A stretch of DNA of 64,000 bases. Source: Thermoplasmata archaeon (GTDB taxonomy: Archaea > Thermoplasmatota > Thermoplasmata > Halarchaeoplasmatales > Halarchaeoplasmataceae). Position 1 is the stretch's first letter. Each line of letters begins with the position of its first letter. Below the pieces are notes generated by a model. The model ran no database searches. It saw only the letters and a list, made by a program, of their open reading frames with translations, and had not been told where the DNA came from. The DNA lies in contig PWHR01000038.1 in assembly GCA_003554965.1 (NCBI GenBank), positions 1 to 64,000 on the forward strand. The letters are read 5' to 3'. The position numbers and the translations under genes were made by a program. Below are positions 42,703 through 52,043 of this stretch, in pieces.

Positions 42703-43602
42703 TCAATCATCCAATTTTTCTTTCAAAAGATCCTTTCTCCAAGTCTCAAAATAATGGATATCATAGAACATCCTGGTTTTCATCGAATCGAAGAGTTCTG
42801 TACTTTTTAATCCCTCTCTCAACTTTTTGAGCTTATTGAGATTCCTCGCCCACGTATTCAATATTATGCTATCAGGATCATTTCCTGCTACATCGAATTC
42901 AAAAACATTTGGGTAGTACTTCCTTTTTATCTCCGTCAAGACACCTTCTCTATTTTTCGACCGTAAATTCCCATGGATGATACCTATGAAATCGTCGGAG
43001 TATACCGGATACCATCTGATCGAGAAATCTATCGCCTCAGCATCTTTCATCTTATCGATCCTTCTCCTTACGGTCTTGGTTGAAACGCCAACATCATCTG
43101 CCACCTGGGAGAAAGATTTCCTCGAATCTTCATGAAGCGAATCTATGATCCGGTAATCAGTCTTAACAAATCTGAAATCTGAATCATTCGATCTTTCTTT
43201 AGAAAATAAAAATACCTTTGAATCTCTCAAATCTAGAGATTCAGGTATACTCGCAACGTACTGACTCATCTCCGCCATATCACGGATCAATCCATAGACA
43301 TAGAGGTAATCATCACTGGTAGTTACGAGCCGGAACGTGTTCTTATCATCCTCCAGTTCCTCCAAGATCTCTTCGGTGTCATCCTTCTCCGAAAAACCGT
43401 GTATCATCAACTCAAGACTTCTAGGGAACGCGTTTTGACCAATATTAGCTTTGAATCCACCTATAATACCTTTATCTTTCATATCTTTTATCCTGCTGTG
43501 GACAGCATTGACTGAAAGGTCCACTTCGTCCGCCAATTCGCGATAAACCGCTCTTGGCTGCTCCCGAAGAAGCAAACATAATCTCAGATCTATTTCGTCC
43601 AT
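42703..43602 (-). CDS. Duplicated Lrp/AsnC-type regulator
   Basis: Two winged-helix domains are in one chain: residues about 1-50 (IDLRLCLLLREQPRAVYRELADEVDLSVNAVHSRIKDM in part) and about 150-200 (RIIDSLHEDSRKSFSQVADDVGVSTKTVRRRIDKM in part). Each is followed by a ligand-binding-like alpha/beta stretch. The start is set at 43602: ATTTATCC at 43624-43631 is 26 bases upstream, giving a leaderless message, while the open frame to 43656 would lie in front of that promoter. It may control the ABC exporter encoded just before it. Confidence 0.8.
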   Translation of the reverse strand: MDEIDLRLCLLLREQPRAVYRELADEVDLSVNAVHSRIKDMKDKGIIGGFKANIGQNAFPRSLELMIHGFSEKDDTEEILEELEDDKNTFRLVTTSDDYLYVYGLIRDMAEMSQYVASIPESLDLRDSKVFLFSKERSNDSDFRFVKTDYRIIDSLHEDSRKSFSQVADDVGVSTKTVRRRIDKMKDAEAIDFSIRWYPVYSDDFIGIIHGNLRSKNREGVLTEIKRKYYPNVFEFDVAGNDPDSIILNTWARNLNKLKKLREGLKSTELFDSMKTRMFYDIHYFETWRKDLLKEKLDD

Positions 43603-43652
43603 CAATGCCTTAATGATAAAAAAGGATAAATGTTTTTTGATGACTTCCCCTT

Positions 43653-44924
43653 TCACCTAGATAACTTATCTATCAGACCACCTTTTTTACTCATGCTCCC
43701 CGTTACAAGCTTATCGCTGTCAAATATTTTCGTGACGAGTGCTATCATCACGATAGAGAATATCGTCGAGTAAAGTATACCTCCAAAGACTATGGTATAG
43801 TTGTCAAACATCAATCCTCTCATAGCGATTATCGGATGGGAGAAAGGTATAGCGTACATTACTCCCTGTAATACAGTAGGTAGATTGCCTATATCAGTGA
43901 ACATGAACACGAACATCGGTATCAGAGCTAAAGCTGTGACCGGGAATAGTAGAGTTTGCGCGGACTTGTAATTCTTGGCAAAAGTGCCGAGGAGTAGACT
44001 CAAAGCTAATCCTGCTAGAAGGGCAGTGAATAGAGATATTCCGACCAATATATAATCGGATAAACTCAATGCTAAGCCGTAATCTGCGAGATGCATATCT
44101 GATACCTCTAGTGTCTGCATATAAAATCCAAAACCCAACATGTATATCAGGGCCATTATGAGACCCACTACGGCGGCTCCCACCAATTTACCTACAACGA
44201 TAGAACTTCTTTTTATAGGCAGTGTCAACAGAGTTTCAAGTGTTTTGTCTTCTTTCTCCATACCCATCGACGATATTATTGTGCCACCGGCCATCATTAT
44301 AAGCATCATCGTTATTATTGGTATCATTATCGACTGAGAACTCATCAATCCTCCCAATATCGAGGGCGATATGTCTTCTAATTCCCTCTCTTGGATGATA
44401 GTACTCTCTTCTTTCAATATCGGTCTTTGGAGATGGCTTGAAGGCAGATGTGTTTCTCTTTCTATCAAAGTTGCGGATACCTCCCTGTTTATCTCCTCGA
44501 TAAGTCCTTCAACGACCCCTGAAGATACCGTATCCATGACCCCCATTCCTTTCATAAACCATCTTACCATGATATACCCAGTTTCCCCATCATCAATTTT
44601 ATTAGAAAAATTTTCAGGGATGATCAGCAGAGCTGTTCCTCCTTTTTCTTCAACATATTTTGACCCGAGTTCTCTATCTGTACCATTATAGACCATTTCG
44701 CTTTTCTCTTCTAGTACGGACATAACGGTCTTTGAATGCTCTCCTGAATCTTCATTTACTATTCCGATCACAGGCTTCTCTTCCACCTCCTCTTGGAATC
44801 CCCCCATTATGTTACCCATGGAAGCGAAAAATAGAGCTATGACCAAAACAGGTACTATCGTTGACGGTGTTAATAATTCCTTTATCTCCTTCCTTGTGAT
44901 ATTCAATAGACCTTTAGATCTCAT
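43653..44924 (-). CDS. ABC-2 type exporter permease (NatB-like)
   Basis: One N-terminal membrane helix (STIVPVLVIALFFASMG), a large outside domain (residues about 40-190, with KPVIGIVNEDSGEHSK), and five or six C-terminal helices are seen. MEKEDKTLETLLTLPIKRSSIVVGKLVG is the conserved loop of ABC-2 permeases of the NatB/CcmB type. It exports an unknown substrate, perhaps Na+ or a drug. The start overlaps the end of the ATPase gene (ATGA-like, 4 bases). Confidence 0.88.
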   Translation of the reverse strand: MRSKGLLNITRKEIKELLTPSTIVPVLVIALFFASMGNIMGGFQEEVEEKPVIGIVNEDSGEHSKTVMSVLEEKSEMVYNGTDRELGSKYVEEKGGTALLIIPENFSNKIDDGETGYIMVRWFMKGMGVMDTVSSGVVEGLIEEINREVSATLIERETHLPSSHLQRPILKEESTIIQERELEDISPSILGGLMSSQSIMIPIITMMLIMMAGGTIISSMGMEKEDKTLETLLTLPIKRSSIVVGKLVGAAVVGLIMALIYMLGFGFYMQTLEVSDMHLADYGLALSLSDYILVGISLFTALLAGLALSLLLGTFAKNYKSAQTLLFPVTALALIPMFVFMFTDIGNLPTVLQGVMYAIPFSHPIIAMRGLMFDNYTIVFGGILYSTIFSIVMIALVTKIFDSDKLVTGSMSKKGGLIDKLSR

Positions 44925-45643
44925 CTAACCACCTTCGTGAAAACTTCTTCAATATTTTCTGCATCATACTTATTTTTCAATCCTTTTGGTGAACCGCTTT
45001 CGACTATCTTCCCATCATCTATAAGCGATATCCTCTCGCACAGAAAATCCACTTCAAGCATATTATGGGAAGAAAGCAAGATCGTAGTACCGGCCCCGGC
45101 ATATTCTTTGATCAGCTGTCTGATCTCTCTCGCATTTATCACGTCTAGACCAGAGGTAGGTTCATCTAATATCGCTAGTTTAGGGTTTATCATGAAAGTC
45201 CTGCCCACTAGTAGCCTTCTCTTCATACCCTTACTATAGGTGTCTATCTTATCGTCTATCTTTTTATCTAGATCAGCTATATCCACTCCTTTTTTCACCA
45301 TCTTAGATGCGAGTACTTTCCCATCAAAAAACTCGGCTATAAACCTAAGATACTCCCTGCCGGTGAGATTCTTATAAGCTCCAGCATCTTCAGGAAGATA
45401 ACTTATCTTCTTTCTGATCTCAGCAGATTCCTTGTCAAGATCACATCCATCTATAAGCACTTCACCTTCGCTTATTTTTAGTAAAGTAGATAAGACCCTC
45501 AAAGTGGTAGTTTTTCCAGCACCGTTCGGACCTATCAGCCCGAATATCTCACCCTTTTTGACTTGAAATGAAATCTTATCTACAGCCGTAACGTCTCCAT
45601 ATTTTTTTATAAGTTCTTTTACCTCTATCATGTTTTCACGCAT
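44921..45643 (-). CDS. ABC transporter ATPase (NatA-like)
   Basis: All motifs are present: GLIGPNGAGKTTTLR (Walker A), YSKGMKRRLLVGR (signature, with Y-S-K-G-M), LAILDEPTSGLD (Walker B) and LLSSHNML (switch His). The 240-residue protein drives the permease overlapping its end. AGGAGG is eight bases before the ATG at 45643, favouring this start over the internal ATG at 45631. Confidence 0.93.
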   Translation of the reverse strand: MRENMIEVKELIKKYGDVTAVDKISFQVKKGEIFGLIGPNGAGKTTTLRVLSTLLKISEGEVLIDGCDLDKESAEIRKKISYLPEDAGAYKNLTGREYLRFIAEFFDGKVLASKMVKKGVDIADLDKKIDDKIDTYSKGMKRRLLVGRTFMINPKLAILDEPTSGLDVINAREIRQLIKEYAGAGTTILLSSHNMLEVDFLCERISLIDDGKIVESGSPKGLKNKYDAENIEEVFTKVVR

Positions 45644-45665
45644 TTTTACATCCTCCTGGTTATCA

Positions 45666-46028
45666 CTAAACCGCTAGGTCTTTTAACAGAGAAAACAATT
45701 TTTCATATTCCTCTTTGAGTTCACTTTCAGTCAAATTTTTTTCACAGATGATCGAATTGTCTTCTCCCCATTTTAGCGTATACCCGAAGATCTCAAATTC
45801 TTTTAGTGCCGATAGTCTTTTTTCCAATGAAACAAAATCCAACTCATTGTCTTCACCACGGAGAGAAACTACTATTTCTAAAAAAAAGATGGGTCTTTTA
45901 TCCATTCTAGCACCCGCCCCGATCTTATAGCCATTTTTACGGTCGATGGTCTCAAAGTATTCTTTTAATTCGTGACATTGAGCCTTCTCTATCAGTTTTC
46001 CCGTGTCTAATTCAAGTATTTTATCCAT
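45666..46028 (-). CDS. Hypothetical protein, 120 aa
   Basis: I do not recognise this alpha/beta protein (MDKILELDTGKLIEKAQCHE, KRPIFFLEIVVSLRGEDNEL, FEIFGYTLKWGEDNSIICEK). The start at 46028 is chosen because the region before it is unlike the rest and an earlier start (46088) has no ribosome site; this is uncertain. It lies 22 bases before the ABC ATPase on the same strand and could belong to that operon. Confidence 0.5.
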   Translation of the reverse strand: MDKILELDTGKLIEKAQCHELKEYFETIDRKNGYKIGAGARMDKRPIFFLEIVVSLRGEDNELDFVSLEKRLSALKEFEIFGYTLKWGEDNSIICEKNLTESELKEEYEKLFSLLKDLAV

Positions 46029-46198
46029 CCTATCAAGCCCTAAAAAGAGCAGTGCACACCGACTATTTGAAATGATGTTCCACGACAAGATTAAAAAACA
46101 GAATCAAATTTGAATACCAAGTTAGATTTTCAACAGAAAGATTCACATAACGGACACCGATAGGTATTACCAAAAGGGAAGAAAGTCATGATCTGATA

Positions 46199-47020
46199 TC
46201 AATTATCGATAAGTTTTATCTTCCTGCCATTGACCTCGGCAAATTTTCCCTGGTTCCCGTCTCGATAATTGGATATAGAAAATATCGAGAGCAATTTTTT
46301 ATCGAAATAGTACCTATATCCTTCTGGATAGAATTCGTGAGCTCTTATCACCATCGATAGACCATTTCGATCTAAAAATTCTTTGACCGCCTTCTCCCCG
46401 TAGAGTTGGTAACCACCTCGCCTGAAGTTCGGTTCGTATCGATCCACTTCTTCGCCGGGGTCGTTCCAAAATATCTCCTTGTAACCTTCTTCTCGATGTT
46501 CCAGCTCCTCTATATCTTTATAATCATCTACACCGCTCGAGATCCCACCGTGGGCCAAATAATACTCTTCATTCAACACCGCCACGACCGGCAATTTTTC
46601 GTAAAGAGACACGATCCTATGGAAGAGACTCGAGGAATATCTCGTTTTCACCACCCTCTTGAAACCGTAACTCCTGTTAATCCTCTCGGTCTCGTGGTTA
46701 CCTCTCAAAAGCACCACTTTTCCCGGCCTCTGAATCTTTAAAGAGAGTACGAATGCGAGGTTTTCGAGCTGGTCGTTTCCTCTATCGACATAATCACCGA
46801 GATATATTATCGGTAAACCTTTAGTAATGCTCCGTTCCGCAGGCCTTTTAGCAGATTCTAGATCGCCGTGTGTGTCGCCAACCACTAAAAATTCAGACCA
46901 GTCCTTCTCGACTAGATTTTTACCCTCTAGATATTTTTCCGCTTCTTCTATAAACTCGAGATACTGTTCCTCACTCACAGAGCGTATACCTTCTTTCAGT
47001 ATGGAATCGACTAAATCCAT
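46199..47020 (-). CDS. PPP-family serine/threonine phosphatase
   Basis: The metal-binding signatures come in order: VVGDTHGDLESA, IIYLGDYVDRGND, VLLRGNHETERIN, LAHGGIS and IRAHEF. These define the calcineurin-like fold of the PPP group and contain all the residues that hold the two metal ions. At 273 residues it is a little shorter than eukaryotic PP1/PP2A. The target in the cell is not known. Confidence 0.92.
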   Translation of the reverse strand: MDLVDSILKEGIRSVSEEQYLEFIEEAEKYLEGKNLVEKDWSEFLVVGDTHGDLESAKRPAERSITKGLPIIYLGDYVDRGNDQLENLAFVLSLKIQRPGKVVLLRGNHETERINRSYGFKRVVKTRYSSSLFHRIVSLYEKLPVVAVLNEEYYLAHGGISSGVDDYKDIEELEHREEGYKEIFWNDPGEEVDRYEPNFRRGGYQLYGEKAVKEFLDRNGLSMVIRAHEFYPEGYRYYFDKKLLSIFSISNYRDGNQGKFAEVNGRKIKLIDN

Positions 47021-47090
47021 CTATATGAAATTAAAGAATGGGTATTTGTATGATTTGGTCCAATCGGTGCCAAAACTAGAAGAATTCAGC

Positions 47091-48926
47091 TCAGTCCAGT
47101 CGTTCTTCGGCCTTTTCGATGACTCTCTCCTTCTTTTCCTCGTACTCTTCCTTCAACTTTTCGCACTCCTCAAGTTTCTTCTCGACGAACTCTTCGTCAT
47201 TAACATCCCCTAAATTTATCTTGACGTTCGCTATACCGCCGATTAAACCAGAATAAGCCATCTGCGCCGCTACCAAAGCGTCGCTGACCGCGTCTTTTTT
47301 ACCGTGTTCGGCTGCTTCTTCTGCGATATCGATAACATCTGCAGAAGTCTTCGCCGTCTCCATCGGGACTTCAACAGCGTGCTTCAATCCATCCTGCATC
47401 GCTTTCTTCCTTTTCTCCCTTTCTTCCTGAGTAGATTTCGGCATCCTTTTCGCTTCCATGTACTTATCGAAGGCGCTAGTGTCCTCGTCGACACTTCTCA
47501 ACAACTCTTTTTTCAACTCCTGGGCCTTATCCGCTACGGGCATCAGGATCGGATCTACTTCTCCAGTACCTCTACCTCCAGTGCTGAGATTCGCGACCAT
47601 AGAAGTAAGTGCGGCACCTAATGAACCTGCAAGAGCTGCGATACTGCCCCCGCCAGGAGTAGAAGAATCTCTTGAAACTTCGTGGACGAACTCATCCACG
47701 TCCATCTCAACTAGAGCGTCCTCCGGCCTGGTGGGTCCACCGATCAACTTCTCTTCAGTATCGAATTTTGCCACATCCCTCAAACCTAGAGACTGTATCG
47801 CGGTCTCTATCACATCTTGCTCGGGCACTCCCGTGGGCATGTTCATCTTTTCAAGATAGTATTTTCCAGTCCTTTTCAAAGCATCATAGGGAGCCAACCC
47901 GACGATCTCACTTCCAGTCACTCTCACACCCATCTTCCTGGCTCTTTCTCTGGCAAATTCATACACGTCGTGAAGCGAAGTTTTCTTGTAATCCGTGAGG
48001 TTTATCGATATCTGAGCTCTTTCATACTCATCGACGTACCAACCTATCGCTTTGCAGTGATCGAACTCACCTCTTTTCTTCACTGCCTTTCCTTCTAGGG
48101 ACTCTACATCATAGTCATATTCTTTTTCAAGGAACTCCTTTAAGTCGTATTCATGCTCTTGCTCAGTATGTTCATGCACCTCCTCGAATGAACTTCCGAC
48201 GAAGTCACATTCACCGCATGGAAATTCGTCCTCACCGTATCTAACGATCCTTCCTTTCCAGTAATGTTGATCGTGACTTCCTTCCCTTTTTGCACGCCCT
48301 CTTCTCCTCATCTCTAGCGCGATATCCCATGCGACCTTCTTGTTTTTTGTATTAAGATTGATATTGTAAGCGATCAGGAACTCTCTAGCCCCTATGACAG
48401 TAGCTCCGGTTTTCTTAACATTTTCATTCCATTCCGCGGGACCATAGTCGGGCTCCCACTCAGGATCAGTCAATTTTTCATCTAAACCCTCATATTGCCC
48501 GCTCCGGATGGTCGCAAGGTTCTCTCTTTTTTTCTCCGTCGCCGCTTCCTCATACATGTAAACAGGTATCTCCAATTCTTCCCCGACCTTTTTAGCTAAT
48601 CCATGAGCCATCTCGGCGCAGTCTTTCATTGTTACTCCCTTCACCGGGACGAGAGGACAAACATCTGTAGCTCCCATCCTAGGATGACTCCCTTCATGTT
48701 CGCTCATATCTATCAATTCTGAAGCTTTTTTGATCATATTGAAAGCAACTTCTTTGACTCCTTCAGGTGTGCCTACAAAGGTGACTACAGTTCGGTTAGT
48801 GTCGGCTCCCATATCAACATCTTTCAATTCTACCTCGTCCGAACTCTTAGCTTCGTCGGTGATCTCATCTATAACAGCTTCATCACGCCCTTCCGAGAAA
48901 TTTGGTACACATTCTACTAGTTCCAT
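47091..48926 (-). CDS. ftcD: Formiminotransferase-cyclodeaminase with a zinc-finger insert
   Basis: Residues 1-385 are glutamate formiminotransferase (LVECVPNFSEGRDEAVID, SHPRMGATDVCPLVPV, GAREFLIAYNINL) and residues 415-611 are cyclodeaminase (STPGGGSIAALAGSLGAALTSMV). Between residues 237 and 258 sits CGECDF followed by HEHTEQEH, a C2H2-type zinc site, with a linker of about 45 residues, inserted in the formiminotransferase. The enzyme passes a formimino group from formiminoglutamate to a folate-like cofactor. The start at 48926 (ATG) is preferred over GTG at 48935. Confidence 0.85.
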   Translation of the reverse strand: MELVECVPNFSEGRDEAVIDEITDEAKSSDEVELKDVDMGADTNRTVVTFVGTPEGVKEVAFNMIKKASELIDMSEHEGSHPRMGATDVCPLVPVKGVTMKDCAEMAHGLAKKVGEELEIPVYMYEEAATEKKRENLATIRSGQYEGLDEKLTDPEWEPDYGPAEWNENVKKTGATVIGAREFLIAYNINLNTKNKKVAWDIALEMRRRGRAKREGSHDQHYWKGRIVRYGEDEFPCGECDFVGSSFEEVHEHTEQEHEYDLKEFLEKEYDYDVESLEGKAVKKRGEFDHCKAIGWYVDEYERAQISINLTDYKKTSLHDVYEFARERARKMGVRVTGSEIVGLAPYDALKRTGKYYLEKMNMPTGVPEQDVIETAIQSLGLRDVAKFDTEEKLIGGPTRPEDALVEMDVDEFVHEVSRDSSTPGGGSIAALAGSLGAALTSMVANLSTGGRGTGEVDPILMPVADKAQELKKELLRSVDEDTSAFDKYMEAKRMPKSTQEEREKRKKAMQDGLKHAVEVPMETAKTSADVIDIAEEAAEHGKKDAVSDALVAAQMAYSGLIGGIANVKINLGDVNDEEFVEKKLEECEKLKEEYEEKKERVIEKAEERLD

Positions 48927-49017
48927 GTTATCCACTAAAAGAGAAAAAAATATGAAAGATAAAAATGTTTGGGAGACCCCTTATACATTAAGGAATGGCA
49001 GGAGTGTCGAAATCCGA

Positions 49018-49164
49018 TCACTTAAGGACCATCTCATCTCCACAGCATTGGAATTCACAGGGTGCGCACGTTTCATCTTCGGTATCGCAGCATTCTTCAC
49101 ATTCATTTACTACTTTAAGTTCCAGTCCGCAGTCTTCACAGGCGTATACCTGTCCTTTTTCCAT
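49018..49164 (-). CDS. Small Cys-rich protein related to desulforedoxin-type domains
   Basis: The 48-residue protein reads VYACEDCGLELKVV, then several further Cys, and FQCCGDEMVLK at the end. The first C-x2-C with the final C-C and EM is the pattern of the desulforedoxin (Dx) domain that binds one iron, with an insert of extra cysteines (ECEECCDTEDETCAPCE). The ATG at 49164 is chosen; the longer frame to 49233 covers its promoter (TATA-like sequence at 49211-49219). It may be a small redox protein. Confidence 0.6.
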   Translation of the reverse strand: MEKGQVYACEDCGLELKVVNECEECCDTEDETCAPCEFQCCGDEMVLK

Positions 49165-49300
49165 ATCATGGCAGTTAGGCAAATAAATCACCGTTATCGA
49201 ATGGGAGTTTCTATAAATAAATCTTTTGCACACTACCTACTCGACGAATCACCAACCTTGACCCGAAATTTTAATAGTTCCAGTTTTGATTATACCGACG

Positions 49301-50257
49301 ATGCAAGAACTTTGGACAGAAAGATACAGGCCTGAAGAATTGAACGGGGTGTTGGGTCAACAAAACGTGATCGAAAAGCTGAAAGTATATATAAATGAAG
49401 AGAGCGTCCCCCATCTTCTATTTTCAGGTCCACCTGGCGTAGGTAAGACCACCACCGCTTTAGCTTTCGCTAAGGAGATTTACGAGGATGGGGTGGGTGC
49501 AAATTTTATCGAACTCAACAAGAGCAGGGAAAGGGGCATCGATGCCATCAGAGGGAGAGTGAAAGAAGAAGCTAGGTCCCGGACTCTGTCTGATAAAGAT
49601 ATAAAGATCATATATATGGATCAGGCTGATGAGCTGACCGATGAAGCCCAGGCAGCATTCCGGAGAACGATGGAAAACTTTTCTAAAAACGTGAGGTTCA
49701 TACTATCCTGTAAAAGTTCTTCCAAGATCATCGATCCCATCAAGTCTAGGTGTGCGACCTTCCGGTTTCGTCCTTTAGGAAAGGAGATGATCCGAAGATG
49801 GATTGAAAATATCCAAAAGAACGAGGGATTCGATATAGACGAGAACGCGGTCAATGTATTGATAAGGGTATCTGAGGGAAATCTGCGCAAACTGACAAAT
49901 CTACTACAGATAGCGTATAACATCGATACGGATATAAATGAAGAGGTGATCAAAACCGCGCTGAAACAAACCAAGAACGCTGACATAAGAGGTTTGATCT
50001 TAAGGGCGCAGCGTGGAAGATTTGAAGAAGTTAGGGAGGAACTTTTTGACCTGTTGATCGAGGAGGGTTATCCTGCTGAAAACATATTGAAGATGATAAA
50101 GGAGGAGATTTATAACCTTCCTATGGATGAGGAGAGAAGAAAAAGGATAATTTCAGAACTAGGAAAGATAGATTTTGATATGACCAGAGGTTCTAAAGAA
50201 CAGATACACCTGCAGAGATTGATGGCCTTTTTATCCTTTCTGGGAGAACGTAGGTGA
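49301..50257 (+). CDS. rfcS: Replication factor C small subunit
   Basis: MQELWTERYRPEELNGVLGQ is the standard RFC start, followed by LLFSGPPGVGKTTTALAFAKE (Walker A), IKIIYMDQADEL (Walker B; D-Q-A-D in place of the usual D-E-A-D), FILSCKSSSKIIDPIKSRC (the S-R-C arginine-finger motif) and the helical collar. With the large subunit it loads the PCNA sliding clamp. The ATG at 49301 follows a TATA-like TTTTAATA at about 49270, so the leader is absent or tiny. The D-Q-A-D change is a small oddity. Confidence 0.95.
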   Translation: MQELWTERYRPEELNGVLGQQNVIEKLKVYINEESVPHLLFSGPPGVGKTTTALAFAKEIYEDGVGANFIELNKSRERGIDAIRGRVKEEARSRTLSDKDIKIIYMDQADELTDEAQAAFRRTMENFSKNVRFILSCKSSSKIIDPIKSRCATFRFRPLGKEMIRRWIENIQKNEGFDIDENAVNVLIRVSEGNLRKLTNLLQIAYNIDTDINEEVIKTALKQTKNADIRGLILRAQRGRFEEVREELFDLLIEEGYPAENILKMIKEEIYNLPMDEERRKRIISELGKIDFDMTRGSKEQIHLQRLMAFLSFLGERR

Positions 50258-50324
50258 GGGCAAACAAACTAAGGGAGGGGCAGAAAAGTTATAAATAGGG
50301 CGTGTTTATGGAATTGTTGATAGT

Positions 50325-50822
50325 ATGCCACAAAAACCGGGCAGTATGTACAGAGAAGTTAAGGGTCAATCTTACACCCGTAAGGAGTACATCGGTGGAG
50401 TACCGCATGTCAGAGTCGGTCAGTTCACGATGGGCAACAGACAGGCGGATTTCGATCATGAAGTCACTCTTATCTCAGAGGAAAGATGCCAGATCAGGGA
50501 TTCAGCACTCGAAGCTGCTAGAGTAACCCTAACGAGAGTCCTGACCAAAAACCTTGGTGAAGAAAATTTCAGAGCGAAGATACTAGTTTACCCTCATCAT
50601 GTGTTGAGGGAAAATAAACAGGCAACCGGTGCAGGAGCGGACAGATTGTCTGAAGGTATGAGGCGTTCCTTTGGTAAAAAAGTAGGCAACGCTGCTAGAG
50701 TCGATCCAGATCAGCCGATAATCAAAATTTGGGTCGATGAAGAAGGTCTAGAAGTCGCCAAAGAGGCTGCAAGGAAGGCCTCGATGAAGCTGCCGACGCC
50801 GTGCAGGAAAAAAGCTGACTGA
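50325..50822 (+). CDS. rpl10e: Ribosomal protein L10e (uL16)
   Basis: The protein is a clear L10e: MPQKPGSMYREVKGQSYTRKEYI, MGNRQADFDHEVTLISEERCQIRDSALEAAR in part, and VYPHHVLRENKQATGAGADRLSEGMRRSFGK in part. It is 165 residues. It sits at the centre of the large ribosomal subunit between the tRNA sites. It has its own promoter and lies 67 bases after rfcS on the same strand. Confidence 0.97.
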   Translation: MPQKPGSMYREVKGQSYTRKEYIGGVPHVRVGQFTMGNRQADFDHEVTLISEERCQIRDSALEAARVTLTRVLTKNLGEENFRAKILVYPHHVLRENKQATGAGADRLSEGMRRSFGKKVGNAARVDPDQPIIKIWVDEEGLEVAKEAARKASMKLPTPCRKKAD

Positions 50823-50837
50823 GAACTGATTTTGACT

Positions 50838-51263
50838 TCATCTTCCGCTTACTACCGCAACGGTAGTTTCTGTGTTTTTTAACACCCTCTCGGTAGTGCT
50901 ACCGAGGAACAAATGGCTGAATCCCGAGAGGCCGTGCGTACTTATATAGATTATATCGTTCTCTTCGCTTATTTCTGTTATGCGCTTGTATGGAGTCCCA
51001 TCAATGAGCTTGGTTTCAAGCTCGACATCTCTCTTTTCGGCGGCTTCTTTCACTTTCTTAAGAGCTTCTTTCCCCTTCTTTTTGAAGCCCCCCTTGACGG
51101 AACGCTTTATGCTTTCATGATGTAGGCCCTCATACTCGGAACGATCTATTACGTATATGGCAATAGCCTTGATGTCCAGCTTTTGAGCCATATCGAGTCC
51201 TTCGATCACTCCCCTCATCGCACACTCTGAGCCATCCGTCGGCAATATAACTCTGTCATACAT
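50838..51263 (-). CDS. Universal stress protein (UspA family)
   Basis: It starts MYDRVILPTDGSECAMRGVIEGL and ends DIIYISTHGLSGFSHLFLGSTTERVLKNTETTVAVV, the G-x2-G-x9-G-S/T-type nucleotide-binding site of ATP-binding UspA proteins. 141 residues is normal. Its job in stress survival is not defined. It is convergent with the L10e gene, 15 bases away. Confidence 0.92.
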   Translation of the reverse strand: MYDRVILPTDGSECAMRGVIEGLDMAQKLDIKAIAIYVIDRSEYEGLHHESIKRSVKGGFKKKGKEALKKVKEAAEKRDVELETKLIDGTPYKRITEISEENDIIYISTHGLSGFSHLFLGSTTERVLKNTETTVAVVSGR

Positions 51264-51364
51264 ATTTTTCAGTTACTGTAAAGATACTACTCTATAAAAA
51301 ATCTGTGGGAGCGATATCCTCCTGACCAATATCTTTTTAAACCATACCTTTCTTAATACCTACT

Positions 51365-52033
51365 ATGTCCAACGAGTCAGATGAACCATCAGGATCAGAA
51401 GAAGTCAACTCATATAACGATTACGACAGCCTACTCAAGGAGGCTAGAGAGAACCTACCTGAAGATATATCCCATCACGATCGATTTCAAGTGCCTGATA
51501 TAGATATACTTCAGGAAGGTAACACGACCATATTCAAGAATTTTACCGATGTGGCAGACATGATCAATCGCTCCCCAGAAAAGATTTTGAAGTTCCTCCT
51601 AGGTGAATTGGGTACGGCGGGAGAGAAGGAGAACGGAAGAGTAGTATTCAAAGGAAAGATCAGTCCGTCGAAGATAGAGGAAAAGATGGAAGATTACATA
51701 GAAAAGTTCGTATTATGTTCAGAATGTGGTAGACCCGACACCCGATTGGTCAAGGAAAACCGGATCGACATAATAAAATGCGATGCCTGTGGAGCTCACC
51801 GCCCGATAAAAGGCAAACAGGTGAAGACCGGAGCCTCGAAAAAGTCTGAAAAACTGGAAGAAGGTGAGATATACGAGCTTCTGATCCAGGATATCGGAAA
51901 AGAAGGTGATGGTGTAGCTAAAAAAGCCGGATACACCATATACGTCCCTGGGACGACGAAAGGGGATAAAGTAAAAGTAAGGATCAACAACAAAACTGGC
52001 AATCTGGCTTTTGGAAGTGTAGTCGGAGGTTGA
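51365..52033 (+). CDS. Translation initiation factor aIF2-beta with C-terminal TRAM domain
   Basis: Residues 18-160 are aIF2-beta: LLKEARENLPE, KNFTDVADMINRSPEKILKFLLGELGTAG in part, and a zinc ribbon (VLCSECGRPDT, IKCDACGAHRPIK). Residues 165-222 are a TRAM domain (YELLIQDIGKEGDGVAKKAGYTIYVPGTTKGDKVKV in part), an RNA-binding beta barrel. The factor brings initiator tRNA to the small ribosomal subunit as part of aIF2. The fused TRAM domain may add RNA binding; it is known from some archaea but is not universal. Confidence 0.92.
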   Translation: MSNESDEPSGSEEVNSYNDYDSLLKEARENLPEDISHHDRFQVPDIDILQEGNTTIFKNFTDVADMINRSPEKILKFLLGELGTAGEKENGRVVFKGKISPSKIEEKMEDYIEKFVLCSECGRPDTRLVKENRIDIIKCDACGAHRPIKGKQVKTGASKKSEKLEEGEIYELLIQDIGKEGDGVAKKAGYTIYVPGTTKGDKVKVRINNKTGNLAFGSVVGG

Positions 52034-52043
52034 CCGGATTTAA

